Source: Chlorobiota bacterium (GTDB taxonomy: Bacteria > Bacteroidota > Ignavibacteria > Ignavibacteriales > Melioribacteraceae). Taken from it: a DNA stretch of 41,620 nucleotides. Every line of letters starts with the position of its first letter. Position 1 is the stretch's first letter. Below are positions 33,920 to 41,620 of the stretch, piece after piece. Below the pieces are notes generated by a model. That model made no database searches. It was not told where the DNA came from and saw nothing but the letters and a program-made list of their open reading frames with translations. The stretch spans positions 1 through 41,620 of the forward strand of contig JAADIR010000219.1 in the NCBI GenBank assembly GCA_013151245.1, given 5' to 3'. A program made the translations under genes and the position numbers.

Positions 33920-34553
33920 TTGCCTTTTCGCCGTATTTAGCGTCAAAAATACTTTTCAATTCTTTTATTACCTTTGAATGAATCTGCGACACTCTCGAAA
34001 CCGTAATATCAATTATCTCGGCAATTTCTTTGTAGTTTAGATTTTCGAAATAATAAAGCGAAATAATAAGTCTGTCGCGTTCGCTTAATCTTTTAATTGC
34101 TTCAACAAGCAACCGCTTCTTTTCGTCTTCCAAGGTTAGCTGTTCGGGGGTTTGAAAATCCGCCGGAATAACGTCGTTAAGCGTAAAATTTTGATCGTTT
34201 GCCAGCGGCTGATCGAGCGAAACATTATGATACTTCATATCCCCTTCGGATGTTTTAGAGCGGGGTTTGATTTGAAGTTTTCTAAGTTCGTCTATTATTT
34301 TTCCTCGGATTCGCTGTATTGCGTATGTTTCGAATTTTGTGCCGTAATCGGGATCGAATCTGTCAATTGCTTCGCTAAGTCCTTCAACGCCGAATTGGAA
34401 ATAATCTTTCTCTTCAATTACGTCCAAACTCATAAATTTAAAATTATGGATTACGTAATGAACCAGGTTTGTGTAGTTTACCATAATTTGTTTTTTAGTT
34501 TCGGAATTAGGCATTTCTTTGTAAGAGTCCCACAATCCTTTGTTGTTACTCAT
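33912..34553 (-). CDS. fliA: Flagellar sigma factor FliA (sigma-28)
   Basis: FliA directs RNA polymerase to late flagellar and chemotaxis promoters. Region 2 contains DYFQFGVEGLSEAIDRFDPDYGTKFETYAIQRIRGKIIDELR, region 3 a short linker, and region 4 LSERDRLIISLYYFENLNYKEIAEIIDITVSRVSQIHSKVIKELK, including the SRVSQIHSK helix-turn-helix typical of FliA/WhiG. Length 213 is slightly shorter than the enteric protein (239). It begins two bases after the small membrane protein. The anti-sigma factor FlgM was not identified nearby. Confidence 0.96.
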   Translation of the reverse strand: MSNNKGLWDSYKEMPNSETKKQIMVNYTNLVHYVIHNFKFMSLDVIEEKDYFQFGVEGLSEAIDRFDPDYGTKFETYAIQRIRGKIIDELRKLQIKPRSKTSEGDMKYHNVSLDQPLANDQNFTLNDVIPADFQTPEQLTLEDEKKRLLVEAIKRLSERDRLIISLYYFENLNYKEIAEIIDITVSRVSQIHSKVIKELKSIFDAKYGEKANG

Positions 34554-34555
34554 TC

Positions 34556-34783
34556 TTATGATTCCCCATGTAAATTATCATTTAAATTTTTTCCTTTTTC
34601 GAGGGCGGTTTTATTAATAGCTTTGACGAAGAGAATGGTAATCACGCCGAGAATTAGAGTAACCGATACGAAAATTAAAAATGCCTTTAAGAAAACATCT
34701 TCAATCGGCAATCCCTGTTGGCTGAAAACGACCAGCGACAAGAAGAAAACGAGAAGACCAAAGTTTAAAACTATTTTATTCAT
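34556..34783 (-). CDS. Small two-TM protein heading the flagellar run
   Basis: The product has 75 residues. Two hydrophobic segments (about 4-21 and 32-55) flank a short loop, and the charged tail ends NLNDNLHGES. The first may be a signal peptide (ends VVFSQ). No family is recognised. GGAGGTA lies seven bases before the ATG, which is the best ribosome site of the cluster. It stands two bases before fliA, where flhF/flhG or ylxH are often found, and it is the first gene of the run. Confidence 0.72.
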   Translation of the reverse strand: MNKIVLNFGLLVFFLSLVVFSQQGLPIEDVFLKAFLIFVSVTLILGVITILFVKAINKTALEKGKNLNDNLHGES

Positions 34784-34870
34784 ATTCTATTACCTCCGGC
34801 TTTCTTCATTCAAAGAATATACCAAACAAATTTCCGGTAAAACCGTCGTAATCAATGATAAAGGGAGTTT
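34784..34870 (-). promoter_or_regulatory. Leader of the flagellar operon
   Basis: On the minus strand this stretch ends in GGAGGTA followed by seven bases and the first ATG. A TATATT near 34817 could be a -10 element, but no -35 sequence at the proper distance was seen. The promoter call is therefore weak; the ribosome site is clear. Confidence 0.35.
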
Positions 34871-34940
34871 TTTTTGCCTAAAATATTTTCACGCCGCAAC
34901 CTCATGGTCATTATTAGCCACTTGTTTATTCACAAACGAT

Positions 34941-35520
34941 TAAATAATGGAGAATGGAAAATGGAGAATGGACAATTATCAATTAACAATGAACAATCCG
35001 TCAATTCGCAAATTCGTTAATCGGAAAATCCGCAAATTCAAAAATGGTTGTAGGAAAAACTCCGTTAGGAGTTTTATTATTTTAGAAATATAAAACAGAA
35101 AAAGACAGAATAAATCCCGTAGGGATTTTATTATTTATGCTAAAACCGTAAAGAAATTGTTTATGACGACAAAAATGTAGCGCGGATTGCTTGCAATCTG
35201 CGTTGCAGAAAAAAAAAGATTTTTCATGGCGAATCCCGTGAAGCGGGGAATGAGCGTTGAATGTGGAAATAATTCAACCCCTACGGTATTAGTTGTTATT
35301 TTTTGTTTTCTTTTCTATAATAATGCCACCCCTAACGGGGTTGGTTTTTGTGTGGGATTTTTGATATTAACAACTGGAAAACGTTTTGCATTTCAAACGC
35401 TGCATTAACGAGGCGCGCCGGGGTAAAGTTGGCGACTGCTTTTTTAATAAACAATCTATCCCAAAATTCAATCTTCTACCTACGGCAGACAAGTCCGAAA
35501 ATTCGGAACGGTTTTTTTAT
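34941..35520. repeat. Intergenic mosaic of short tandem and palindromic repeats
   Basis: No gene is supported here. Two copies of AATGGAGAATGGA (34946-34972) are followed by CAATTA/CAAT words and two CGCAAATTC words near 35008 and 35031. Then come small perfect hairpins: AAAACTCC-GTTA-GGAGTTTT (35056-35075), AAATCCC-GTA-GGGATTT (35112-35128), GATTGC-TT-GCAATC (35187-35200) and ACCCCTAACGGGGT (near 35330-35343). The last ones look like REP units that carry CCGTAGGG-type stems. The flagellar operon and the LytTR gene lie on either side. Confidence 0.65.
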
Positions 35521-35521
35521 A

Positions 35522-36229
35522 TTAAAAACTCAACAACTCTTTCAGCTTGCCCGCCTGCCTTCGGGAAACGCTGATTTCAGTTTGATCTTTTAACGCGACT
35601 TTTAACGCGCCGTTAAACCACGGCTCAATTTTTTGAATCCAATTAATGTTTATTATTTGTTTTCTGTTCGCCCTGAAAAACATTGCAGGATTCAATCTTT
35701 TTTCCAGGTAATTCAACGTTCGCGGAATCATCGGCGATTCATTTTCGAAGCAGACTTTTGAATAGTTGCCGTAAACTTCAAAATATTTTATATCGTTCAA
35801 TTTCACGAACCAGCATTTATATCCGTCTTTAATAAAAAACCGTTCGGTAATGTAAGATTCCTCCGCTTCATTTATTTGCGGTTCAACGTCGGCAACTTTC
35901 ATCAAAGCTTCCGCCAGTCTTTCTTTATCAATCGGTTTAAGCAGATAATCGAACGCGTTAACTTCAAACGCTTTCAGCGCATACTGATCGTAAGCTGTTG
36001 TAAAAATAACTTTCGGAACGAATTCCAATTCTTCCAAAAGATCGAAACCGGATTTGCCGGGCATTTGAATATCGAGAAAAATCACGTCCGGTTTTTTATT
36101 TTCAATTATTGTTTTTGCTTCTTCCGAATTAGCCGCCTCGCCGATAATCTCTATTGAAGATTTATTCGAGAGAAGTCTTTTCAACTCATTTCGCGCCAAT
36201 CGGGAATCGTCAATAATAACAACTTTCAT
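35522..36229 (-). CDS. LytTR-family response regulator
   Basis: This 235-aa DNA-binding regulator starts with a receiver domain (about 1-120): VVIIDDSRLARNEL, phospho-Asp53 in IFLDIQMPG, Thr in TTAYDQYA, and Lys in LLKPIDKERL. A LytTR domain follows at about 140-233 (IKYFEVYGNYSKVCFEN, FFRANRKQIININWIQKIEPWF). It binds short direct repeats as AgrA/AlgR-type regulators do. Six bases separate it from its kinase gene upstream, and together they form a two-component operon. Confidence 0.95.
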   Translation of the reverse strand: MKVVIIDDSRLARNELKRLLSNKSSIEIIGEAANSEEAKTIIENKKPDVIFLDIQMPGKSGFDLLEELEFVPKVIFTTAYDQYALKAFEVNAFDYLLKPIDKERLAEALMKVADVEPQINEAEESYITERFFIKDGYKCWFVKLNDIKYFEVYGNYSKVCFENESPMIPRTLNYLEKRLNPAMFFRANRKQIININWIQKIEPWFNGALKVALKDQTEISVSRRQAGKLKELLSF

Positions 36230-36235
36230 AATAGA

Positions 36236-37267
36236 TTAGTTTAGCGGCACATTAAATTTTGCCGTTACAAGATTTTTTTCCGTTTGAGTTAGCGTTAACC
36301 GTGCGTTAGCGCCGAACATCAATCTCAATCTTTCGGAAACATTTTTAATTCCAAGTTTTGTGCTTTTTTCTTTTTCCACTATTTCTCCGGTATTCGTTAT
36401 CTCAATAATCGCGTTTTCACCTTTGCGGAAAACATTGATATTAATCGAACCGCCTTCAAGCTGTTCCAAAATTCCGTGTTTAACGGCATTCTCAACCAGC
36501 AATTGAATCGACATCGAAGGGACTTCGACGTTCAAAATATTTTCATCGGCGTTAATTTCATAACCGAGTCTTTCTTCAAGATGTATCGACTGCAATTTAA
36601 GATAATCTTTCACAACGTCAAGTTCATTTTTAATTGTTTCTTTCCCCGAATCATTATGCTTAATCGAATATCTCAAAAGATTAGACAGATGCGTTATCAT
36701 TTCGCCCGCTTGTTTGGGATTTTCGAAAATAAGCGAACGAATATTGTTCAAACTATTGAAAATAAAATGCGGATTTATCTGGGATTTCAGAGACTCCAAC
36801 TGAGCTTTCTGCGCGATAACTTCGAGCCGCCATTTTTCAATTTCACGCTCTCTGTTCTTTTTAATAAAAGCCGCCAGCAAGTATATTGCAACCCAAACCG
36901 CTACGATAAAGCCTTCGTATAAAAAGTAATAAATAAACGCTTTCACGCTGTATTGTTCCCACGTTATTAACTTAAACGGCTGAAGCATCAAAAGCGAGAC
37001 CGTTAAATTGGCGGTCATTGAAATAACAATAACCGCCGCAGTAAGCGTAAAAACAATTTTCCGCGCAGGAAGATTTAACAAGTCAATTTTAATAATATAA
37101 TTTCTCAAAAGATGGGTCATAAAAAGAAGAAGCGCCGTTTTTATGAAAAACACGGGGAACCATTTCATAGCATTCTGACCGGAATTAGCCGTCAGAAGCA
37201 ATCCGACGGTAAGATAAATTCCCCAACCCAAAATTTGGAATATCCAGTATGTAATTTTTGTTTTCAT
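36236..37267 (-). CDS. LytS/YehU-type sensor histidine kinase
   Basis: This 343-aa membrane kinase has four hydrophobic segments in residues 8-130, with no obvious large sensory loop. A coiled coil leads to the His_kinase family motif with phosphoacceptor His167 in LKSQINPHFIFNSLNNIRSLI. The ATPase part contains the N box LVENAVKHG and the late ITNTGEI and TKLGIKNVSERLRLMFG. It is partner of the LytTR regulator directly downstream. The signal is unknown. Confidence 0.95.
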   Translation of the reverse strand: MKTKITYWIFQILGWGIYLTVGLLLTANSGQNAMKWFPVFFIKTALLLFMTHLLRNYIIKIDLLNLPARKIVFTLTAAVIVISMTANLTVSLLMLQPFKLITWEQYSVKAFIYYFLYEGFIVAVWVAIYLLAAFIKKNREREIEKWRLEVIAQKAQLESLKSQINPHFIFNSLNNIRSLIFENPKQAGEMITHLSNLLRYSIKHNDSGKETIKNELDVVKDYLKLQSIHLEERLGYEINADENILNVEVPSMSIQLLVENAVKHGILEQLEGGSININVFRKGENAIIEITNTGEIVEKEKSTKLGIKNVSERLRLMFGANARLTLTQTEKNLVTAKFNVPLN

Positions 37268-37338
37268 ATTTCCGTAATTGATTTGCGCGATTTATTATAA
37301 AGCAATCGCAAGTTACTTTCCTCAAATAAACCGTCAAC

Positions 37339-38229
37339 TTATTTTTGTAAAAACTTTTTTATAGCGGAAGAATACCACTCAAAATCATCCCACATTATAA
37401 AGTGTTTTCCTTTGTTAGTCAACATAATTTTATGATCTTTAACATTTTGGAATTGCGCTTCGTACAATTTATACGTGCTTTCTTTTGTGGCGCCGTAGTT
37501 TTTATAAGCTATCCATGCGCCGAAAACCAAGACCGGCGCTTCAATATTTTTTGCGTTTTCTCTGAGATCGGTCGTCATCATTTCAAACATAGTTTGGTTT
37601 AAAGTTCGCGCGTCGGATTTCTTTGTCCATTCAAACAAAACGGGCGTTTTTTCTTCATGGATTGTCATTGTGGAAAAAATCTGCATTAGTTGTTCGTCGG
37701 TCATTCCGTTTTCGCGTTCGGCAAAATCGTTATCGTAATTAAATAATTTTTTTGCGTATTCCTTTTGAGTCTCCGGCGTAGCCGCGGGATTAACGATCGC
37801 GGATAAGTAGGGAACTCCGTCAACGCTAACGACTTTTGAAACCAGTTCGGGATATTCCGACGCCAGCCATAAAGAGAGAAAACCGCCCATGCTATGACCG
37901 ATTAGTATTGCCGGTTCAAGATTGTTGCTTTTTATGTATTCGGCAATATCGTCTTTAACGGCGGATAAAAAATTATCCTTATTAACCGGATCTTTCCCGG
38001 CAAATCCCGCTATTTGAATTATATGGCATTGATAATCGGATTTTAAAAAATCGACCGTTTCATTCCAAACCGATTTTTCGGAAGCGTAGCCGTGAATGAA
38101 AATTATCGGCTTTCCTTTTCCCGTTACGGTTACGTCGAATGTTGAAGCCATAGTTTTCATTGAAATAATAAAAAAGACCGTCAATAATATTGCGCTTAGA
38201 ATAACTTTTGTTTTTTGATTGGATTGCAT
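37339..38229 (-). CDS. Exported alpha/beta hydrolase
   Basis: The 296-aa enzyme has a signal peptide or membrane anchor (residues 8-29, ending KTMAS). The alpha/beta-hydrolase fold shows PIIFIHGYASEKSVWN (oxyanion region), nucleophile Ser113 in LIGHSMGGFLSLWLA, an acidic residue candidate in VLVFGAW, and His276 in NKGKHFIMWDD. The substrate cannot be predicted: esterase, lactonase or haloperoxidase-like enzymes are all possible. AAGGAG precedes the ATG. It is monocistronic. Confidence 0.88.
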   Translation of the reverse strand: MQSNQKTKVILSAILLTVFFIISMKTMASTFDVTVTGKGKPIIFIHGYASEKSVWNETVDFLKSDYQCHIIQIAGFAGKDPVNKDNFLSAVKDDIAEYIKSNNLEPAILIGHSMGGFLSLWLASEYPELVSKVVSVDGVPYLSAIVNPAATPETQKEYAKKLFNYDNDFAERENGMTDEQLMQIFSTMTIHEEKTPVLFEWTKKSDARTLNQTMFEMMTTDLRENAKNIEAPVLVFGAWIAYKNYGATKESTYKLYEAQFQNVKDHKIMLTNKGKHFIMWDDFEWYSSAIKKFLQK

Positions 38230-38376
38230 TTCAACTCCTTTTTGTTTTGAAAATTCAGTCTCAATCTATCGCATGAAATAAGAAAAGCACAGCTGATTAT
38301 GACAACCGGCGTCAAAAGATGAAGAGCGGCAAAAATCAACGGTTGAAACAACGGAGAACAACTTTACATTTTATTA

Positions 38377-38607
38377 ACTCACGTTACGCAGTGTTTTAAT
38401 ATGCGTCAAAAACAACAAAATAATGCGTCGTTGCAAGGATTCCCGATTCATGCACAGCATTCTGCAAATCGGGACGACGCGGCAATCTGCCTCAATCGTT
38501 ACAATTTCGGTATTGTACAGTTGTTTGATAGATTGCCGCGTCGTTGTCCGACTAACGCCGGACTCCTCCTCGCAATGACGGCTGATTACAATTCGCGTAA
38601 CGTGAGT
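38377..38607. mobile_element. MITE-like nested inverted-repeat element
   Basis: ACTCACGTTACGC at 38377-38389 and GCGTAACGTGAGT at 38595-38607 are perfect 13-bp inverted termini. Inside, ACGACGCGGCAATCT (38474-38488) is exactly complementary to AGATTGCCGCGTCGT (38530-38544), so the element folds into a nested cruciform. No transposase is present. Its right half shares AGATTGC...CGCAATGACGG with the fragment at 60-112. A non-autonomous miniature element is the most likely explanation; target-site duplication could not be identified. Confidence 0.6.
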
Positions 38608-38662
38608 GATTAAAAAGCATCGTAGATGCGAAATTATGGTAACAAGAAACCGTTCTAAAAAA

Positions 38663-38777
38663 AGCGCGCTGTTTAATCAAATTGTCATTCCCGAATGCTT
38701 TTGTCGGGGATCCATTATGGAACAGATTCCCGCCTGTCTGCCGACAAAGGCAGGCTTAAAACGTGCGGGAATGACTT
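38663..38777. repeat. Palindromic dispersed repeat (copy 2)
   Basis: GTCATTCCCG at about 38684-38693 pairs perfectly with CGGGAATGAC at about 38768-38777. An inner GCCTG...CAGGC hairpin lies near 38731-38754. The left 45 bases match the fragment at 15323-15370. The composite is a stem-loop repeat of the kind scattered between genes in this group. Confidence 0.6.
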
Positions 38778-39031
38778 GAAAGTATTAAATGTAAAGTTCA
38801 GATTTAATTTTGACTTGTTTTCTTTCAATCAACAGTAAAATATAATGATTACATCTTGTTGAGAAATAAGGGTAATAGCAAAATATTTAATACTTTGGGT
38901 TAATGATAAAAAGAGGAAAATCCCGCTTCATTTTTGCAAAATTATTAAGTTCTCTAACATCTTATAAACCAAATCGAGGAAACTTAATCTCAATTTAAAG
39001 ATTTGTTATGATAATATATTACTAAAAATGA

Positions 39032-39502
39032 TTAATTCAATACGCTTTCCAATTCTTCTTTTTCTTCAAAAGATAGTATTTTGTTCAAATCCAAAAGTAT
39101 AAGAAGCCGATTTTCTAATTTGGCAACCGAAGTAATATAGTCGGCGTCAATTCCCGCCACCATTTCCGGCGGAGGCTCGGTGATACTTGATTCTATACGC
39201 AGCACCTCGCTTACTTCGTCAACAATAAATCCCACCGTTTTGCCGTGCAGCTCAACAACTATTATTCGCGTTGTATTATCGTGAGGTTTTATCGGAAGGC
39301 GCAAACGTTTTTTCAAATCAACGACAGTAATAATTCTCCCTCGAAGGTTTACTATTCCTTCAACAAATTCAGGCGCGTTCGGCATTTCCGTTATTTCAAG
39401 CATACGATTTATTTCCTGAACTTTCAGAATGTCAACGCCAAATTCTTCTTTCCCCAGTTTAAAACTTACCAACTGAAGTATTTCATTTTCTAATTCGCTC
39501 AT
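39032..39502 (-). CDS. cheW: Chemotaxis coupling protein CheW
   Basis: CheW links chemoreceptors to the kinase CheA. The 156-aa protein contains QLVSFKLGKEEFGVDILKVQEINRM, LRGRIITVVDLKKRL and VVELHGKTVGFIVDEVSEVLRI, all conserved in CheW, with a last LLILLDLNKILS. No extra domain. AAGGAAAAG precedes the ATG. It follows the poly-HAMP chemoreceptor by about 125 bp in the same direction. CheA itself is not in the window. Confidence 0.96.
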   Translation of the reverse strand: MSELENEILQLVSFKLGKEEFGVDILKVQEINRMLEITEMPNAPEFVEGIVNLRGRIITVVDLKKRLRLPIKPHDNTTRIIVVELHGKTVGFIVDEVSEVLRIESSITEPPPEMVAGIDADYITSVAKLENRLLILLDLNKILSFEEKEELESVLN

Positions 39503-39626
39503 TATTCTTTTCCTTGTTCTTTAGCTATTTTATTTTAAATAAGATAGATTCAATTAAATTTTATTAAATCAATAAAAATAAGTTTCACCCGAATTTCGAG
39601 TTATTATTAACAAATACGAAAATATT

Positions 39627-41620
39627 TTAATTTGCAAAATGATAATCGCTCTCAACAGTATCTTTTTCAAGAAGATTCCCGTTTCCGTTTACAAGTATTC
39701 TATGGTTGTCTCCGTTTATTTTAAACTGTTGAACTAAACTTCGTAAGTTTTCGGTTAAACGGTTTAGATCCTCGGAGGCTCTGGCAATTTGTTCAATGCC
39801 GATTGCCGATTCCTGAGCGACGGTATTTATTCCCGCAACGTTTTTACTAATTTCCTCAACGGTTGTGGACTGCTCTTCGCTTGCCGTTGCAACTTGTTCA
39901 ACTTCGCTCATTACTTCGTCCGACATTGCAATTATACCTTTTAATGAATTGCCGGATATAACCGCTAATTCTTTCCCTTGGATTGTTCCTTCTTTGCTTT
40001 TTCGCATTGAGTCAACCGCTTGTTCCGTTCTGGTTTGAATCTGTTTAATCATCTCTGCAATTTCTTTTGTCGCGGAAGTTGTTCTTTCGGCAAGTTTTCT
40101 AACTTCGTCGGCAACCACTGCAAATCCGCGTCCTTGCTCGCCGGCTCTGGCGGCTTCAATTGCCGCATTTAACGCAAGCAAATTTGTTTGATCGGCAATA
40201 TCATTTATTACTTGAATTATTTCGCCAATCTTATTGCTGCTTTCGCCTAATTCCTCGACCTTTTCGGCTGCGTCTGCAACTACATTAGCAATATTTTCAA
40301 TTCCGCTGATTGTTTGTTCAACCGCGCTTCCTCCGTCCTTTGCCGTATCGCCGGATTGTTTTGCAAGCTCCGCCGCTTTTGTCGCATTTTTTGTCGATTC
40401 AATAATAGTCGCGGTCATTTGTTCAACCGCCGTTGCAACCTCGCCTGTTTGCGCGCTTTGTTCCTGGGAACCGGCGGCCATCTCTTCGGCGCTGGATGAA
40501 ATTTGCGTGCTCGCGCTTGCCGTGGCTTCGGCGGCGTCCATTACTTTTAGAAACGCTTCGTTCAACGAATCTGCAACTTGGTTTATACTATCTTTCAAAA
40601 TTCGATAATCTCCGGGATAATCTCCCGCTACTCTTGCCGTAAAATCTCCCGAAGCCATAATTTCAAGAACTTCTTTTGCTTCGTCTATCGGTTTTGCTAT
40701 TGTTTTAATAGTTTCGTTTAACCCGTCTAAAATAACTTTATATTCGCCTTCAAATTTTTCCGCGTCGGTTCTTTTGGAAAGATCACCGTCAATTGTAGCT
40801 TTTACAATTGCCTTAGATTCCGCAACCAATTGTTCAATTGTTTTTGCCGCCGAATCAACCGAAGCAACGGTTTTTTGCGTCATTTTTATTATTTCATTTA
40901 CATTGCCGGATAACATTCCAAGTTCATCTTTTGATTTGACTTCCAACGGTTTAGTGCTTGTAGTCATGTGAATATTGAGATCTCCTTTTGCCATTTGCGT
41001 TGCGCCTTTTTCCAGACTAGCGACACAAACTTTACGCAAATTGTGAAGTCTGTCGGTTAGTTGCGCAAGCGGATTGCTGATTAAACGGGATATAAAAAAT
41101 CCTATTAATATTATTAAAATAATTCCGATAAAAAGAACGGAGTAAATTTCAATACTTGCATACTTGTTATCTTTAACAATTACATTATTCAGCGAATCGG
41201 CTTTATGTTCAAAGATTGCCGTAAACTCATTGATTGTCTTTATTGCGTTATCCGCGTCCTTTTTAAAAGACCCTTTTTCAAGTTTAAGCGCTTCGTCAAA
41301 TTGATTTTTGTTTACAAGCTGAATTATTTCATTAGTTCTGGAAAGAAAATCATCAGATGTGTTTTTCAAAGAAGTTAAATATGTCGTTTCCTCTTTATTC
41401 AAATTTGTGTTTTGCAAATTCGAAAGATTTGTTTCAAGAGATTTTTCAAGTTCTATTATTTTATTTTCGGCGCTTTTGTAAGAGTTAGCATCCTCTCCGG
41501 AAATAATATCCAGAACTTTTAAACGAATTTCATACGCATTTTCCGCCACTTTGTTTAACGTAACAATAGGAACCGCATTATCGCTATACATTAAATTTGC
41601 ATTCCGGTGCATATTTGACA
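39627..41620 (-). CDS. Poly-HAMP methyl-accepting chemotaxis protein, partial at the 5' end
   Basis: The reading frame stays open to the window edge; the first ATG seen, at 41612, is probably internal because the first TM helix of this receptor type is missing. Visible parts are a 4HB_MCP-like helical sensory domain (about 1-155), a TM helix (about 157-177, [17 protein letters not shown]) and HAMP 1 (about 178-250). Two more HAMP-like units follow, with [12 protein letters not shown] and [13 protein letters not shown], then the MA signalling domain. The tip is [23 protein letters not shown]. The tail ends DYHFAN. It probably signals through the CheW encoded next to it. Confidence 0.93.
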   Translation of the reverse strand, partial: SNMHRNANLMYSDNAVPIVTLNKVAENAYEIRLKVLDIISGEDANSYKSAENKIIELEKSLETNLSNLQNTNLNKEETTYLTSLKNTSDDFLSRTNEIIQLVNKNQFDEALKLEKGSFKKDADNAIKTINEFTAIFEHKADSLNNVIVKDNKYASIEIYSVLFIGIILIILIGFFISRLISNPLAQLTDRLHNLRKVCVASLEKGATQMAKGDLNIHMTTSTKPLEVKSKDELGMLSGNVNEIIKMTQKTVASVDSAAKTIEQLVAESKAIVKATIDGDLSKRTDAEKFEGEYKVILDGLNETIKTIAKPIDEAKEVLEIMASGDFTARVAGDYPGDYRILKDSINQVADSLNEAFLKVMDAAEATASASTQISSSAEEMAAGSQEQSAQTGEVATAVEQMTATIIESTKNATKAAELAKQSGDTAKDGGSAVEQTISGIENIANVVADAAEKVEELGESSNKIGEIIQVINDIADQTNLLALNAAIEAARAGEQGRGFAVVADEVRKLAERTTSATKEIAEMIKQIQTRTEQAVDSMRKSKEGTIQGKELAVISGNSLKGIIAMSDEVMSEVEQVATASEEQSTTVEEISKNVAGINTVAQESAIGIEQIARASEDLNRLTENLRSLVQQFKINGDNHRILVNGNGNLLEKDTVESDYHFAN

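Larger units (their letters stand above)
38230..39031. other. 800-bp gene-free region rich in palindromes
   Basis: The hydrolase promoter should lie at its left end. It contains two separate repeat elements, 38377-38607 and 38663-38777, described individually. From 38780 to 39031 the sequence is AT-rich with nothing recognisable. A short ORF at 38401-38613 lies wholly inside the first repeat and is not considered a gene. Confidence 0.6.

Noticed and set aside
34152-34943. 263-aa plus-strand ORF opposite fliA
   Set aside because: Most of it is the antisense frame of fliA and the small membrane gene; composition is Phe/Ser-rich nonsense and no ribosome site or family signal is present.
34941-35145. 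CRISPR-like array
   Set aside because: Repeats are of different sequence, short and palindromic, with no regular spacers and no cas gene nearby.
35187-35593. Short plus-strand ORFs next to the LytTR gene
   Set aside because: They run across palindromic repeats and into the antisense of the response regulator; no ribosome site and no conserved motif.
38401-38613. 70-aa plus-strand ORF in the right-hand gap
   Set aside because: Lies entirely within the inverted-repeat element, so the open frame is a by-product of the repeat.

Overview
The window looks like a chromosomal segment of a flagellated Gram-negative bacterium, most likely an Ignavibacteria-type member of the Bacteroidota/Chlorobi group. 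This placement is inferred. It rests on moderate-to-low GC, outer-membrane P- and L-ring genes (flgI, flgH), clear Shine-Dalgarno sites (GAGGAG before flgN, AGGAGGTAAC before flgG), secreted S9B and C1B peptidases, and a flagellar system, which the classical Bacteroidia lack. No rRNA, tRNA, CRISPR array, transposase or phage gene was recognised.

Left part (1-12.5 kb) is metabolic and envelope-related. It holds a small cupin protein, a six-TM methyl-accepting chemotaxis protein, and a translationally coupled pair of an MscS-type channel and an IorA-like TPP enzyme. A lipoprotein isoaspartyl peptidase/asparaginase follows, divergent from an exported C1B peptidase and dipeptidyl peptidase IV. 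A PaaI-type thioesterase and a secreted GH13 debranching enzyme complete this part.

Middle part (12.6-34.8 kb) is entirely on the minus strand. From about 34.78 kb down to 15.62 kb it forms a nearly gapless, operon-like run. In transcription order this is: small membrane protein, fliA (sigma-28), two HDOD paralogues, a degenerate histidine kinase, a one-TM protein, a FliK-like protein, a 66-aa protein, flgF, flgG, flgA, flgH, flgI, flgJ (fused to a lytic transglycosylase), flgN, flgK, flgL, motA/motB (PomA type), fliW, csrA, a REC-HPt protein, a second motA/motB (proteobacterial type), a REC protein and a REC-HisKA protein. After a roughly 500-bp gap come an unknown 218-aa protein and a triple-PAS histidine kinase. 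Together these genes cover late rod, ring and hook-filament junction assembly, two torque-generator sets, CsrA/FliW control of flagellin translation, and an unusual collection of split or degenerate phosphorelay parts. Hook (flgD/flgE), basal MS-ring, export (flhA/flhB), flagellin and flgM genes were not seen.

Right part (34.8-41.6 kb) holds a LytS/LytTR two-component pair, an exported alpha/beta hydrolase, CheW, and a poly-HAMP chemoreceptor cut by the window edge. The two large gaps here (34.8-35.5 and 38.2-39.0 kb) carry dense palindromic, MITE-like and REP-like repeats. Related repeats occur at 60-110, 6.0-6.1, 10.16 and 15.3 kb.

The observations most worth follow-up are the histidine kinase lacking its phosphoacceptor histidine and ATP-binding glycines inside the flagellar operon, the split phosphorelay modules beside the stators, the 148-nt motA/motB overlap, and the nested inverted-repeat element at 38.38-38.61 kb.
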